A stretch of DNA of 64,000 bases, taken from Bacillota bacterium (GTDB lineage: Bacteria > Bacillota > Clostridia > Peptostreptococcales > Anaerovoracaceae). The position numbers and the translations under genes are program-made. The stretch is taken from the NCBI GenBank assembly GCA_017437745.1, contig JAFRYI010000010.1, forward strand, positions 1-64,000, in the 5' to 3' direction. The first letter of the stretch is position 1. Each line of letters opens with the position of its first letter. The notes under the pieces were generated by a model, which was not told the origin of the DNA, ran no database searches, and saw nothing but the letters and a program-made list of their open reading frames with translations. Positions 1-8,386 of the stretch are shown piece after piece.

Positions 1-498
1 ACCAAGCACTACAGGGACATCATTGACAGACTGAATGCCGCCATCGAATGGGCGGCGGAAAGCGGCGTGGAAATCGTTTATATTCAGCACAATAACCTGT
101 CCGCCGGTACTCGCACTTTCAAGCCAGGTACAAAAGGAACAGAACTTGTGCCGGAGCTCAAGATCGTATCGGATCATATCTTCGTCAAGACAAAAGCCAA
201 CGCTTTGACAAGCGAGGCATTTTCAGAATTCATCCGGTCAAGGGATCTCCGGGAGTTTTACATTACCGGTGCGGATGCCACGGCCTGTGTAAAATCCACC
301 TGCTTCAACATGACAAAGGCCGGATATGCCGTGCATGTCATCTCCGATTGCGTCACCAGCTATGATTTAAAGAAGATGCCTGAGATGCTCTCCTATTATG
401 CAGATAAGGGCTGCGAGGTCGAAACGCTGGCGGAATACATGGAGTCAAATAAAAGCGACAGTCAGAAAAAGAATGAAAGACGGAGAACAAATGGATAA
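1..498 (+). CDS. Isochorismatase-family cysteine hydrolase (5' end cut off)
   Basis: The reading frame is open from base 1, so the start lies outside the window; 165 C-terminal residues are visible. They show the isochorismatase/nicotinamidase fold: a Lys region KTKANAL (visible residues 63-69) and the catalytic Cys at visible residue 96 in GADATACVKST, followed by the typical GYAVHVISD strand. The catalytic Asp of the family triad would lie in the missing part, about 20-40 residues judging from usual family length. Such enzymes hydrolyse amides or vinyl ethers; the substrate cannot be told. The stop overlaps the start of the next gene (ATGGATAA), so the two are translationally coupled. The tail after residue 150 is basic and low in complexity. 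Confidence 0.85.
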   Translation, partial: TKHYRDIIDRLNAAIEWAAESGVEIVYIQHNNLSAGTRTFKPGTKGTELVPELKIVSDHIFVKTKANALTSEAFSEFIRSRDLREFYITGADATACVKSTCFNMTKAGYAVHVISDCVTSYDLKKMPEMLSYYADKGCEVETLAEYMESNKSDSQKKNERRRTNG

Positions 499-1489
499 GA
501 TCATTTTCAACACATCGGCACTTGAGCCAATGCTCGAATGGCTCTCGGAACGGAAAAGAACCGGGAAAGGCGATGAGAAACGCCTGCGGGAGATTCTTTC
601 GTTGCCGGATTACAAGGTGGAATTCAATCGATATTCAGACCCTTCCCTTCCGGTCTGCGGGATATCCTTTGAAGAAGCTGTTGATTTCTTTATGCACTTC
701 GACAAGAAGGATTTTGCGAACCAGCGCCTTCAGTATAAGAAAAAATCATTCCTTGCATTTTATAATGAGCTTGAAAAGAGGAAAGCCGGCATAGATGCGA
801 TCGCTTCGATGACAGAAGAAGACTACGGCACCATAGAATCTCTCCTGAAAAACAGTCTGCCTGATGAGCTGCTGGAAGAGCTTCCGGAGATCAACATCAT
901 TCTGATCGTTTCGATAGGCAATTCGATGGGCTGGCCGTATGACCACTATGTTGATTATGACGCAGCCAATCTTCAGGAGTTTAAGAACAGGAACGACTTT
1001 TTGCATATCACTGCCCACGAACTGCACCATATACTGGCAGGACCGCTGCTTGCACCCGAAGGGATCAGAGGCGAAGACTACTTCCTGCAGAACTTTGCAT
1101 ATGAGGGGCTGGCCATGCATTATATGAACAACCTGGCGACACGTGGCAAAAAAGCAAAATATAATGAGGTATCATATGTCGTTGATCAGGAAGACATGGC
1201 ATTTTACGAGGAGCATTTCGACGAGATCTTTGAAATGATCCGCAGCGACTACCATTCGTGTATCGGAAAGTCTTTGGACGAGGTAAGCAGCATAGTGTCC
1301 GGCCACTATGAACAGTTCACTTTTATGGGAAAGGACATCAGGCAGTATCCGACTTATTATTTCGGGTGTTACATGTGGGGGCTGGTCGATCTGTGTTTCG
1401 GAAAAGAAAAGCTGTACGAGTCGATCGCCAGGCCGGAATTGTTTGTTCAGCTGTACAACAGTGCCGCGGAAGAAAGATACAAATTATAA
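491..1489 (+). CDS. Putative zinc metallopeptidase with HExxH motif (DUF5700/DUF2268-like)
   Basis: A 332-residue protein with HELHH at residues 176-180 and a candidate third zinc ligand, Glu205, in FAYEGLA 25 residues further on. This is the gluzincin arrangement and looks like the DUF5700/DUF2268 group of predicted peptidases; the exact family is uncertain. No signal peptide or membrane segment is seen, so it is probably cytoplasmic. ATG 491 is preferred over upstream in-frame ATGs because GGAG lies 5 bases before it and it overlaps the stop of the hydrolase gene by 8 bases. An alternative ATG is at 473. The pairing with a cysteine hydrolase is suggestive but gives no substrate. Confidence 0.6.
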   Translation: MDKIIFNTSALEPMLEWLSERKRTGKGDEKRLREILSLPDYKVEFNRYSDPSLPVCGISFEEAVDFFMHFDKKDFANQRLQYKKKSFLAFYNELEKRKAGIDAIASMTEEDYGTIESLLKNSLPDELLEELPEINIILIVSIGNSMGWPYDHYVDYDAANLQEFKNRNDFLHITAHELHHILAGPLLAPEGIRGEDYFLQNFAYEGLAMHYMNNLATRGKKAKYNEVSYVVDQEDMAFYEEHFDEIFEMIRSDYHSCIGKSLDEVSSIVSGHYEQFTFMGKDIRQYPTYYFGCYMWGLVDLCFGKEKLYESIARPELFVQLYNSAAEERYKL

Positions 1490-1550
1490 GTCGGAGTGTG
1501 GTGGAAAAAAATCAATGGGTATGTACACATATGAATGATCCTTCCCCACT

Positions 1551-1614
1551 TATAAAAAACCATACCGGTCCAATATGAAGGGCTCTGACTCACCGGTATA
1601 AAACCATGCCGGCG
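1551..1614 (+). repeat. Imperfect direct and inverted repeats in an intergenic region
   Basis: A stretch like ATAAAA-ACCAT-A-CCGG occurs twice (about 1551-1568 and 1597-1614, the second with G for A). Within the span ATACCGGT (1562-1569) and ACCGGTAT (1592-1599) form a perfect 8-base inverted pair. There is no T-run, so it is not an intrinsic terminator; it may be an operator or decayed repeat. Confidence 0.4.
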
Positions 1615-1676
1615 CACTTTTTCATCTATTGCATTATTCCTGCCCGGAAAAGCATGTGCGGGCAAGGCTGCGACTG

Positions 1677-1685
1677 TGGTATAAT
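1677..1685 (+). promoter_or_regulatory. Extended -10 promoter for the AIM24-family gene
   Basis: TGGTATAAT gives an extended -10 element (TGn plus perfect TATAAT) about 60 bases before the ATG of the next gene; no good -35 is seen, as expected for this promoter type. The longer string TGTGGTATAAT occurs again at 10475-10485. Confidence 0.55.
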
Positions 1686-1743
1686 AAAAAAAATATAAAC
1701 GTTTGATACGATCAGAAAAATATCGCAAATAGGAGGATCAGTA

Positions 1744-2439
1744 ATGAATTATCAGATTTTCGGAGACGAAGACAACCCCATCGTCGAGATCGCGCTTACG
1801 AGAGGCGAGCAGATAAAGATCGAGAGCGGCGCCATGGTCTACATGCAGGACGTTGCTCTGGAGGGCAGGTCCAATTCCAATTCCGGCGGGTTCGGCGGCT
1901 TCCTTAAGGCTGTGGCCAGGTCTGCCGTTACAGGCGAAGGCGTGTTCATCACGACGGCTACCGGAAATACCGACGACGCCCGCATAGCGGTCGCTCCGGC
2001 TACCCCGGGAATGGTCGCGAAGCTTGAGGTAGGACACAAACAGTACAGACTGAATAACGGAGCGTTCCTGGCGTGCGACGACAGCGTAGCCTACGAGGTA
2101 AGGTCGCAGAGTTTCGGCAAAGCGCTCTTCGGCGGAACCGGCGGATTCTTCATCATGGAGACCGTAGGCCAGGGAGACCTTCTGGTAAACGCGTTCGGCG
2201 CGCTGATGGAGCTGGAAGTAACACCGAGCAGACCGCTGATAATAGATAACCATCACGTTGTGGCCTGGGACGCCACTCTTGATTACGACATCCACCCGGC
2301 ATCGGGCGTGATAGGCTTTAAGTCCGGCGAAGGCCTGGTCAACGAATTCCACGGCAGCGGCAAAGTCCTTATCCAGACAAGGAACATCGCAAGCCTTGCC
2401 CAGACGCTGATCCCGTACATGCCCACATCCAGCAACTAA
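1744..2439 (+). CDS. AIM24/TIGR00266 family protein
   Basis: 231 residues, close to the normal length for this beta-sandwich family (DUF124, TIGR00266). Recognisable features are the early stretch RGEQIKIESGAMVYM, a Gly/Ser-rich turn with GGFGGFLKAVARS (residues about 50-62), and the later pattern WDATLDYDI and GEGLVNEFHGSGKVLIQTRN, where these proteins form their trimerising strands. No catalytic residues are known and the cellular role of bacterial members is not established. AGGAGG sits 7 bases before the ATG at 1744. The gene has its own promoter and terminator and appears monocistronic. Confidence 0.85.
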   Translation: MNYQIFGDEDNPIVEIALTRGEQIKIESGAMVYMQDVALEGRSNSNSGGFGGFLKAVARSAVTGEGVFITTATGNTDDARIAVAPATPGMVAKLEVGHKQYRLNNGAFLACDDSVAYEVRSQSFGKALFGGTGGFFIMETVGQGDLLVNAFGALMELEVTPSRPLIIDNHHVVAWDATLDYDIHPASGVIGFKSGEGLVNEFHGSGKVLIQTRNIASLAQTLIPYMPTSSN

Positions 2440-2487
2440 AAGGTGCTGATACCTTACTTTGATAACTAAGGGCATTTGATAGATCAT

Positions 2488-2520
2488 AAAACCCCGGAGA
2501 CATTGATCCTCCGGGGTTTT
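2488..2520 (+). terminator. Intrinsic terminator after the AIM24-family gene (works on both strands)
   Basis: AAACCCCGGAG and CTCCGGGGTTT flank an 8-base loop and are followed by TTTT on both strands, so it can end transcription from either side. Confidence 0.85.
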
Positions 2521-2736
2521 CGCTTTGTTGGTCTTAATAGTTTTGCAGTTTATTTCTTTCCTATCAGCAGCGTGGAACCGGCAAGTCCGAGCCACAAGGC
2601 CTCTTTGCTTCCCATGAAGGGCCCGTCCGCGTTTCCGAGATCTTGCGGCCCTCATTCTGCATTTCCTGATGTTTTTTTGTCAGATATATCGTATAATAAA
2701 AAAGTACAGAAAGTATCAGACAGGAAGGAGGACACA

Positions 2737-3303
2737 ATGGAGATCTTGCTGATAAACTCGTGCGTCCGGAAAAAGTCCAGGACCATAAAGCTTGCCAGGC
2801 AGCTTGCAAAAAAGCTCGGCGGAAACGTTACTGAAATATTCCTTGAGAAAGAGCGCATCAAACCACTCTACGGACTCCCGCTCGTAGACAGGACGATACT
2901 CCTGGAGGCAGGCGAACTCTGGGACGACACCTTCAGCTACGCAAGGCAGTTCGCGAACGCGGACGTCATAATCTTTGCCGCTCCGTACTGGGATCTGTCC
3001 TTCCCGGCCATACTCAAGATCTACATCGAGACCATAAACATAGTAAACATAGCGTTCGAATACGGTCCCGACAACACCGTAATTCCGCTCTGCAAGGCCA
3101 GCAAGATGTTCTACGTAACCACTTCCGGCGGCACCATAACCAACGACAGTTTCGGCTTCGGCTATATGAAGGAGCTTGCTGAAAAGTTCTGGGGCATCAA
3201 GGAGAATCACCTGATAAAGGTGGAAGGACTGGATGTGGAAGGCGCGGACGTTCCGGCCATAATGGAGCAGGCGATAGCCCACATCAAGGCAGACGAGATC
3301 TGA
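2737..3303 (+). CDS. Flavodoxin-like-fold NAD(P)H oxidoreductase
   Basis: 188 residues of the NAD(P)H dehydrogenase (quinone)/FMN-azoreductase superfamily. The N-terminus MEILLINSCVRKKSRTIKLA has the beta1-loop-alpha1 phosphate-binding pattern, though the usual S-x-R of the loop is here C-V-R-K-K-S-R. AAPYWDLSFPAILKIYIE (residues about 82-99) is the typical second flavin loop with the P-x-W/Y-x-x-x-x-P signature, and TTSGGT is the third. It probably reduces quinones, azo or nitro compounds with FMN in the cytoplasm. ATG 2737 is chosen because GGAGG lies 5 bases upstream; the longer open frame begins in the preceding terminator region. Single-gene unit. Confidence 0.8.
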   Translation: MEILLINSCVRKKSRTIKLARQLAKKLGGNVTEIFLEKERIKPLYGLPLVDRTILLEAGELWDDTFSYARQFANADVIIFAAPYWDLSFPAILKIYIETINIVNIAFEYGPDNTVIPLCKASKMFYVTTSGGTITNDSFGFGYMKELAEKFWGIKENHLIKVEGLDVEGADVPAIMEQAIAHIKADEI

Positions 3304-3319
3304 TAAACTGCAAGCACGC

Positions 3320-3354
3320 AAAAACCCCGCGGAGGTACATCCCCGCGGGGTTTT
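3320..3354 (+). terminator. Bidirectional intrinsic terminator between convergent genes
   Basis: CCCCGCGG and CCGCGGGG stem with A-run before and T-run after. It serves the flavodoxin-like gene on the plus strand and the cooS-cooC-acsB operon on the minus strand. Confidence 0.85.
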
Positions 3355-3425
3355 GAATTTCAGCAGTCATTCACCTGAGGCGAAGCCTTTCTGCAAAGAC
3401 TCCGGCCGCAGAATACCGTGCTGTT

Positions 3426-5609
3426 TTAGAAGTCGAACGGCTCCAGACCGAATACGGGGTGACCCTTTTCGGTGAGGAATTCGATCATGGCGTCGAGATC
3501 GTCCGCAGTGGCCGCTACGTTCTCGTCAGCTATCATGTCGGCGAAGTTCTCTATTCCGTAGAGTTCGAAGGCCGCCTTGTTCAGCTTGCCGCGGACCTCT
3601 TCCTTAAGGTGAGACGGCATCCAGACTATTCTGGCGATTCCGCCCTCTGCCCTCATGAACTTCTTGGAACCGATGAAGTGCTTGCCGTGTCCCATGAAGC
3701 CCGGGGTCTGCTGTCCGCCGCCCGTCATGGAGGCGAGCTCGGCGAAGCTCATGCCCAGTGGGGAAGAACCCGCGTACTCTCTGTTGACTATGACCACGCC
3801 CATGGTAGCGGGCTCCATGCCGCATATGCACTCGAAGCAGCCGCAGCTGGTCATCGGGTCCTTGAAGAGGGAGTACAGAGTTACGGATTCTAGAGCTCCG
3901 TGGGAGTACTCGTGGACCGCTCTGTTGACATCCGGCCAGATGCCGACGTTCTCGTCCACGCAGCCTTCCTTGGAAACGACCTGACAGGGGCCGGTCGGGT
4001 TGAGCTGGTTGGTAGCCTTGGCGTCCAGCCAGGAAACGGCGCCGCACAGACCCAGTCTTTCCGGGGTGACTATGCAGACGTGGCTCGGCGAGAAGGACTG
4101 GCACAGAGTGCATGTGTAGAAGCACTCGGCAGCCTCGTCCGTAAGCAGAGCAAGTCTTTCGTCTCTTGCGTTATAGATGGGCTCGGCCAGCTCGTGGCGG
4201 AGCTTGGTGCACTCGGTGGGATCCGTGTAGATGGTCACCTGGCACTTGTCCACTACGGAGTCGTACTCGCTCATGATCTTGGCGTAGATGACCTCGCCTA
4301 TGTGCTTTGCCCTGAAGCCCTGCTCGAAGGCGTTCTTGGAGATACGGATACGGATCTGGTCTCTCTGTCCTGTGTGCATTACGCCTTCCAGACAGTTCAT
4401 CCAGGAGTGCAGCTTTCTCTCGAATACAGGCTCGAAGTCCGGCTGCATGTTCTTGCCGCCGACCTCGGCTATGTAGGCAAGCTGGATGCTTCCGCCCGGC
4501 TCGTAGATCTTTTCGCCGGAACCGGAGATGACGTCGAACACCTTGTCGAAGTCCGGTCCTACTACTGTTATCTTGTGGTCTTCTATCTCGCGAACGTCCT
4601 TGCTGGTAACGAGCTCGAAGCAGTCCGTGCGGCTTCCGTAGGCTTCCACGTACATGTCGCTCCTGCGGATTATCTCGCCTTCGAAGGCCGTATTGAACGC
4701 GATAGGAATATCCATCGCTGTTACCTTAAGCTTGATGTCTCTGGCCTCCAGAGAGGTCTCTATCCAGCCCGTGGTGTCCTTCTGTATGATAAGGCTCTTG
4801 GGGACCTTCCAGAGTTCTTCCTGTTCGTTGGTTATTACCGGGAAGCCCAGCGCTATCGCGCCGCCGCCACACGCTACCGTAAGGTCGTCCACCGGGGAGT
4901 AAGCGTTTACGAACGCCTTGATCCTCTCCAGGGTGTAGGTGTTCATGCCCCAGTAGTCCATCGGCTGGATGTTTCCGAATATCATGGCGGCTCTCATTAC
5001 GAGGTCCACTACGTGGGAAACGCTCCAGATGTCCGGACCGACTTCTACGATACGTACCTTGAAGCCCATGGATATGCCCATGCGCTTGGCCTGGTCGATT
5101 ATTCCTCCGATCAGGAACACGAATATGCCCCTGGCCTGGTAGCCCTTGATGATGTCGCGAGCTTCCTCATCGGAAGGTGCCGGACCTATCATGACTACGA
5201 AACCCGGAATGTCCTGAGTTACGAGCGGAAGACCAAGCTCTCTTACTTCGGCGTCCGTCATGTGGCCGTGGTATTCGCCCTTGTAGGGCTGAGTGTCGTC
5301 CGCGTACTTTACGGCCTCTATCACCTGAGCGGCCATCGCCGTGGCGATGCCGGAATGGAAGATCTCCGTGGTGCGTTCCTTCTTCGTCATCCATTCCTTG
5401 ATGGGGCCGTCCATCGCAGCCTTAAGGTCTGCGAGTGTCTTTACTTCGATACCTGTATATTCCAGTATGATAGCGCAGTTGAACGCGGTATCCGGAAGGA
5501 TGCAGGGATGATCCTCACCGAGCTTTTTTATTGCAGCGGCAAGGTCTTTCTGCGCTTTTTCATACATCTGATCGCTTCCGTTGAATACACAGTCAAATAA
5601 GCGTCTCAC
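3426..5609 (-). CDS. acsB: CO dehydrogenase/acetyl-CoA synthase, acetyl-CoA synthase subunit
   Basis: 727 residues, full length for the bacterial acetyl-CoA synthase subunit, which joins CO, a methyl group from the corrinoid iron-sulfur protein and CoA into acetyl-CoA. All six A-cluster cysteines are present: Cys500, 503, 512 and 522 (CTLCQSFSPSHVC and GLCGAVSW) for the Fe4S4 cubane, and the CGC pair near 589-591 in SCGCFECICG for the distal nickel. They lie six positions before those I recall for the Moorella enzyme. The start is GTG 5609: AGGAGG lies 8 bases upstream and the nearby ATG 5614 runs at once into TGA. The ribosome site sits in the end of cooC, so translation is probably coupled. 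Last gene of the operon. Confidence 0.95.
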   Translation of the reverse strand: MRRLFDCVFNGSDQMYEKAQKDLAAAIKKLGEDHPCILPDTAFNCAIILEYTGIEVKTLADLKAAMDGPIKEWMTKKERTTEIFHSGIATAMAAQVIEAVKYADDTQPYKGEYHGHMTDAEVRELGLPLVTQDIPGFVVMIGPAPSDEEARDIIKGYQARGIFVFLIGGIIDQAKRMGISMGFKVRIVEVGPDIWSVSHVVDLVMRAAMIFGNIQPMDYWGMNTYTLERIKAFVNAYSPVDDLTVACGGGAIALGFPVITNEQEELWKVPKSLIIQKDTTGWIETSLEARDIKLKVTAMDIPIAFNTAFEGEIIRRSDMYVEAYGSRTDCFELVTSKDVREIEDHKITVVGPDFDKVFDVISGSGEKIYEPGGSIQLAYIAEVGGKNMQPDFEPVFERKLHSWMNCLEGVMHTGQRDQIRIRISKNAFEQGFRAKHIGEVIYAKIMSEYDSVVDKCQVTIYTDPTECTKLRHELAEPIYNARDERLALLTDEAAECFYTCTLCQSFSPSHVCIVTPERLGLCGAVSWLDAKATNQLNPTGPCQVVSKEGCVDENVGIWPDVNRAVHEYSHGALESVTLYSLFKDPMTSCGCFECICGMEPATMGVVIVNREYAGSSPLGMSFAELASMTGGGQQTPGFMGHGKHFIGSKKFMRAEGGIARIVWMPSHLKEEVRGKLNKAAFELYGIENFADMIADENVAATADDLDAMIEFLTEKGHPVFGLEPFDF

Positions 5610-5614
5610 GCCAT

Positions 5615-6403
5615 TTACCTCCTGTCGTCGTCCGCTTTAGCGGCTCTGTCTATCTTTTCCTTGATGCGTCGTATCTCTTCCACCGTTTCCGGAGCGGTGT
5701 CGTAGGGAGAGGCGCAGGCCCTGTCGGCGTCGGAGACCGCGCCGTTTAAGTGCACCATGCCCAGAAGATCTTCCTCCGGGACGTTCTCCCTTATGAATGC
5801 CTCGTCCTTTTCGTCCCTTACCTTGTTGGCGACTACGGATACTCTGGCAACGCCGAGGTCTTTAGCCAGCCTCTGGACGCTGTGATAAGTCTGGATGCTT
5901 CTGGCTCCGGGCTCCACCACCACGATGAACTGATCCACCATGTCCGTGGTTCCCCTCGAGAGGTGCTCAAGGCCTGCCTCCATGTCCATTATCACGACCT
6001 CGTCCCTCTGGATTATCAGATGGGAGAGGAGCCTCTTGAGTATCACGTGCTCCGGGCATACGCAGCCCTGGCCGCCTACCTTTACGGTCCCCATCAGCAG
6101 GAGCTTCACCCCGTTGATCTCGTAGGAGAGCATGTCCGGAAGATCGTCCACCTTGGGATTGATCTTGAAGAAACGCTCGAACTCGTCCGCGTGGGTGCGC
6201 TGCTTGATGAGGTCCTTCATCTCAGTTATGGGGGTGATCTTTTCCAGATCCTCCTCCTTAAAGCCGAGGGCAAGGCCCAGGTTGGCGTCGGGGTCTACGT
6301 CGGCGCAGAGGACCTTGCGTCCTTCGTCCGCGTAGAGCCTGGCAAGGCATGCGGCAAAAGTGGTCTTGCCTACTCCGCCTTTTCCGGTAACGGCTATCTT
6401 CAT
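5615..6403 (-). CDS. cooC: CooC/AcsF-type nickel-insertion ATPase for CODH/ACS
   Basis: 262-residue MinD/ParA-type ATPase. The deviant Walker A GKGGVGKTT is at residues 7-15, CADVDPDANLG follows at 33-43, and the CxC motif that binds nickel/zinc in CooC is Cys114-Val-Cys116 (GQGCVCPEH). VIMDMEAGLEHLSRGT is the typical Walker B region of this family. It is expected to load nickel into the C-cluster of CODH or the A-cluster of acetyl-CoA synthase using ATP-driven dimerisation. It lies between cooS (1-base gap) and acsB (5-base gap), which supports a maturation role for either; the sequence alone does not tell CooC from AcsF. Confidence 0.92.
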   Translation of the reverse strand: MKIAVTGKGGVGKTTFAACLARLYADEGRKVLCADVDPDANLGLALGFKEEDLEKITPITEMKDLIKQRTHADEFERFFKINPKVDDLPDMLSYEINGVKLLLMGTVKVGGQGCVCPEHVILKRLLSHLIIQRDEVVIMDMEAGLEHLSRGTTDMVDQFIVVVEPGARSIQTYHSVQRLAKDLGVARVSVVANKVRDEKDEAFIRENVPEEDLLGMVHLNGAVSDADRACASPYDTAPETVEEIRRIKEKIDRAAKADDDRR

Positions 6404-6404
6404 A

Positions 6405-8300
6405 TCAGATACCCAGCGCCGCGCGCTTGGCCTCTATGCCTTCTATGATGCTCTGCACCAGGGCGTCCGGATCCGTGTTGATTATGTATCCGGCTCCAAC
6501 CATCTTCTTGGTACCCTCGGTGATCAGCTGCATCATCTGCGGGGAACCGCCTACCAGAGGATCTATCCCCAGATAGGTGTCTATGCCCGTGGCGACTACG
6601 TAGTTGGCTATGGATACAGCCTTCTCGCTCATCCACTCGGGAGCGCAGCCTACTACAGGCAGCTGAGTGGTGTCTATGCCCCAGTCCTTGGCTATGCCGG
6701 TGACCAGGAGCATCATGCGGCTGATGTCTACGCAGGAGCCCATGTGCAGTACCGGCGGGATGTCAGCCAGCGTGCAAACACGGCGCAGGCCTTCTCCGCA
6801 GAACTGCTTGGCTCTCTTGTCCAGAAGACCGGCCTTGGAAGCTGCCTGAGCGGCGCAGCCTGTGGCCACGATCACGATGTCGTTCTCCAGGAGCTTCTTC
6901 ATTATCTCTATGTGGGAGTAGTCCGGGCGGACCTTCGGGTTGTTGCAGCCTACCATGGCTACAGCGCCGCGGATTACACCGGACTTAACGCACTCGATGA
7001 GCGGCTTGTATGTGTCGATCTCGTCGATGTGGCTGTTGGTAACGGTGTCCAGACGGCTCTTGATGCCCTCGCAGGAGTATCCTACGTTAGCGATGTGCTT
7101 GTGCTCCGGGATGAAGATCTTTCCGGGCTCTCTGTTCGGGAAGTTCTCTATTGCTTCCTTTACTATCTTCTTTGCCACTTCGCCGGCGTTCTGGCTGGTG
7201 ATGGGCAGGTACTCGGAGAGCGGGATCCTCGCTATCGGAGATGTGGTATAGAACTTGGTGTGGAAGCACTCGGAAACAGGTCCGATGTTCGGGAAGATGC
7301 ACTGTACGTCCACGACTATGGCGTCGCAGACGCCCGTCAGGATGACGGCTTCCTGCTGGAGGAAGTTGCCTGCCATCTTGATCTTGTGGCGCATCATCAT
7401 TTCGTTTCCTGTGCAGCAAAGACCTACGACGTTGATGCCCTTGGCCCCCACCTTTCTGGCCAGTTTAAGCATCTCGGGGTCTTCCGCGTAGCGGATGATC
7501 ATCTCGGATACCGCGGGATCGTGTCCGTGGCATACGATGTTGACCTGATCCAGCGCCATGACGCCCAGGTTGCCCTCGGTATCGTGCGGCATGGGTGTGC
7601 CGTACATGATGTCGGACATCTCGGTGCCGGTCATGGATCCGCCCCATCCGTCGGCCATTCCGCAGCGCAGGGACTGGCGTACCAGAGCCTCGGCGTCCGC
7701 GGTGTTGCCCATGTGGGTCATGTGCATAGCGGTTACTACTTCGCGGTCTACGGCTCTGGGAAGTATGTCTTCCTTTTCCCAGGTCTTGCGGCGCTCATCG
7801 GTAGCGCGGTCCACCCAGCGCTGGTAGCCGGTCGGCTTTCCGTATTCGTTGATCGCGATCTGCGCGACCTCGTGAGCGATGTCGTAGATGTCGCGTCCCT
7901 TGGTGGGCACTTTCCACTCTTCTGCAAGCTTAAGGAGCTTGCTGGCATCGGTGACGTGGTAGTAGCCGTCTTCGCTGGCATCGTAGAGCTTCCACGCGCA
8001 CTCGCGGCCGTGGTCGGAGTGTGTGGCGGCTCCGCCTGCAGCCATGCGCAGATAGTTTCTGCCCGCTATGGCGTCGGCAGTAGCTCCGCAGATGCCCTTG
8101 GGAGCCTTCGGCGTGATGCGGCACGGTCCCATGGCGCAGATACGGCAGCAGATACCTTTTTCACCGAATCCGCAGTGAGGCATCTGATTCTTGACTCTGT
8201 CCTGCCAGGTATCGACGCCTACGCTAACGGCTGTTTCGTGCAGACGCGCCTGATCGGCTTCCATCTGCTCTACAGTTGTCAGTTTGAACTCTTGACTCAT
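6405..8300 (-). CDS. cooS: Anaerobic carbon monoxide dehydrogenase catalytic subunit
   Basis: 631 residues from ATG 8300. It interconverts CO and CO2 at a Ni-Fe-S C-cluster and forms the alpha2beta2 complex with AcsB. Near the N-terminus the B/D-cluster cysteines are visible: Cys43, 51, 52, 55 and 60 (HCGFGEKGICCRICAMGPC). Further on HGHDPAVSEMI, GLCCTGNEMMMR and MVGCNNPKVRPD are the C-cluster neighbourhood, and GSCVDISRM follows. An earlier in-frame TTG at 8321 is less likely; ATG 8300 gives the usual MSQEF-like start, with AAGGGA about 12 bases upstream. First gene of the cooS-cooC-acsB operon; the corrinoid protein and methyltransferase genes are not in this window. Confidence 0.95.
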   Translation of the reverse strand: MSQEFKLTTVEQMEADQARLHETAVSVGVDTWQDRVKNQMPHCGFGEKGICCRICAMGPCRITPKAPKGICGATADAIAGRNYLRMAAGGAATHSDHGRECAWKLYDASEDGYYHVTDASKLLKLAEEWKVPTKGRDIYDIAHEVAQIAINEYGKPTGYQRWVDRATDERRKTWEKEDILPRAVDREVVTAMHMTHMGNTADAEALVRQSLRCGMADGWGGSMTGTEMSDIMYGTPMPHDTEGNLGVMALDQVNIVCHGHDPAVSEMIIRYAEDPEMLKLARKVGAKGINVVGLCCTGNEMMMRHKIKMAGNFLQQEAVILTGVCDAIVVDVQCIFPNIGPVSECFHTKFYTTSPIARIPLSEYLPITSQNAGEVAKKIVKEAIENFPNREPGKIFIPEHKHIANVGYSCEGIKSRLDTVTNSHIDEIDTYKPLIECVKSGVIRGAVAMVGCNNPKVRPDYSHIEIMKKLLENDIVIVATGCAAQAASKAGLLDKRAKQFCGEGLRRVCTLADIPPVLHMGSCVDISRMMLLVTGIAKDWGIDTTQLPVVGCAPEWMSEKAVSIANYVVATGIDTYLGIDPLVGGSPQMMQLITEGTKKMVGAGYIINTDPDALVQSIIEGIEAKRAALGI

Positions 8301-8341
8301 TCCAGGTATTGTTCCCTTCAAAAACTACTAAAAAACTACAC

Positions 8342-8356
8342 AGGCAAACTTTGCCT
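8342..8356 (-). promoter_or_regulatory. Perfect inverted repeat in the cooS leader
   Basis: AGGCAAA-C-TTTGCCT, arms of 7 bases around one base, about 25-40 bases downstream of the expected start of transcription and 42 bases before the cooS ATG. The position suits a repressor site; a 1-base loop makes an RNA hairpin of full stem length impossible but a shorter one could form. Confidence 0.5.
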
Positions 8357-8386
8357 ATTAATTAACAATGTGCTTACAGCGTTTAT

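Noticed and set aside
92-498. Selenocysteine or frameshift in the first gene
   Set aside because: The frame is open and the family motifs are in one frame; only the 5' end is missing because the window starts there.
8301-8321. Upstream TTG start for cooS
   Set aside because: ATG 8300 gives the normal N-terminus; the TTG would place the Shine-Dalgarno sequence inside the coding region.
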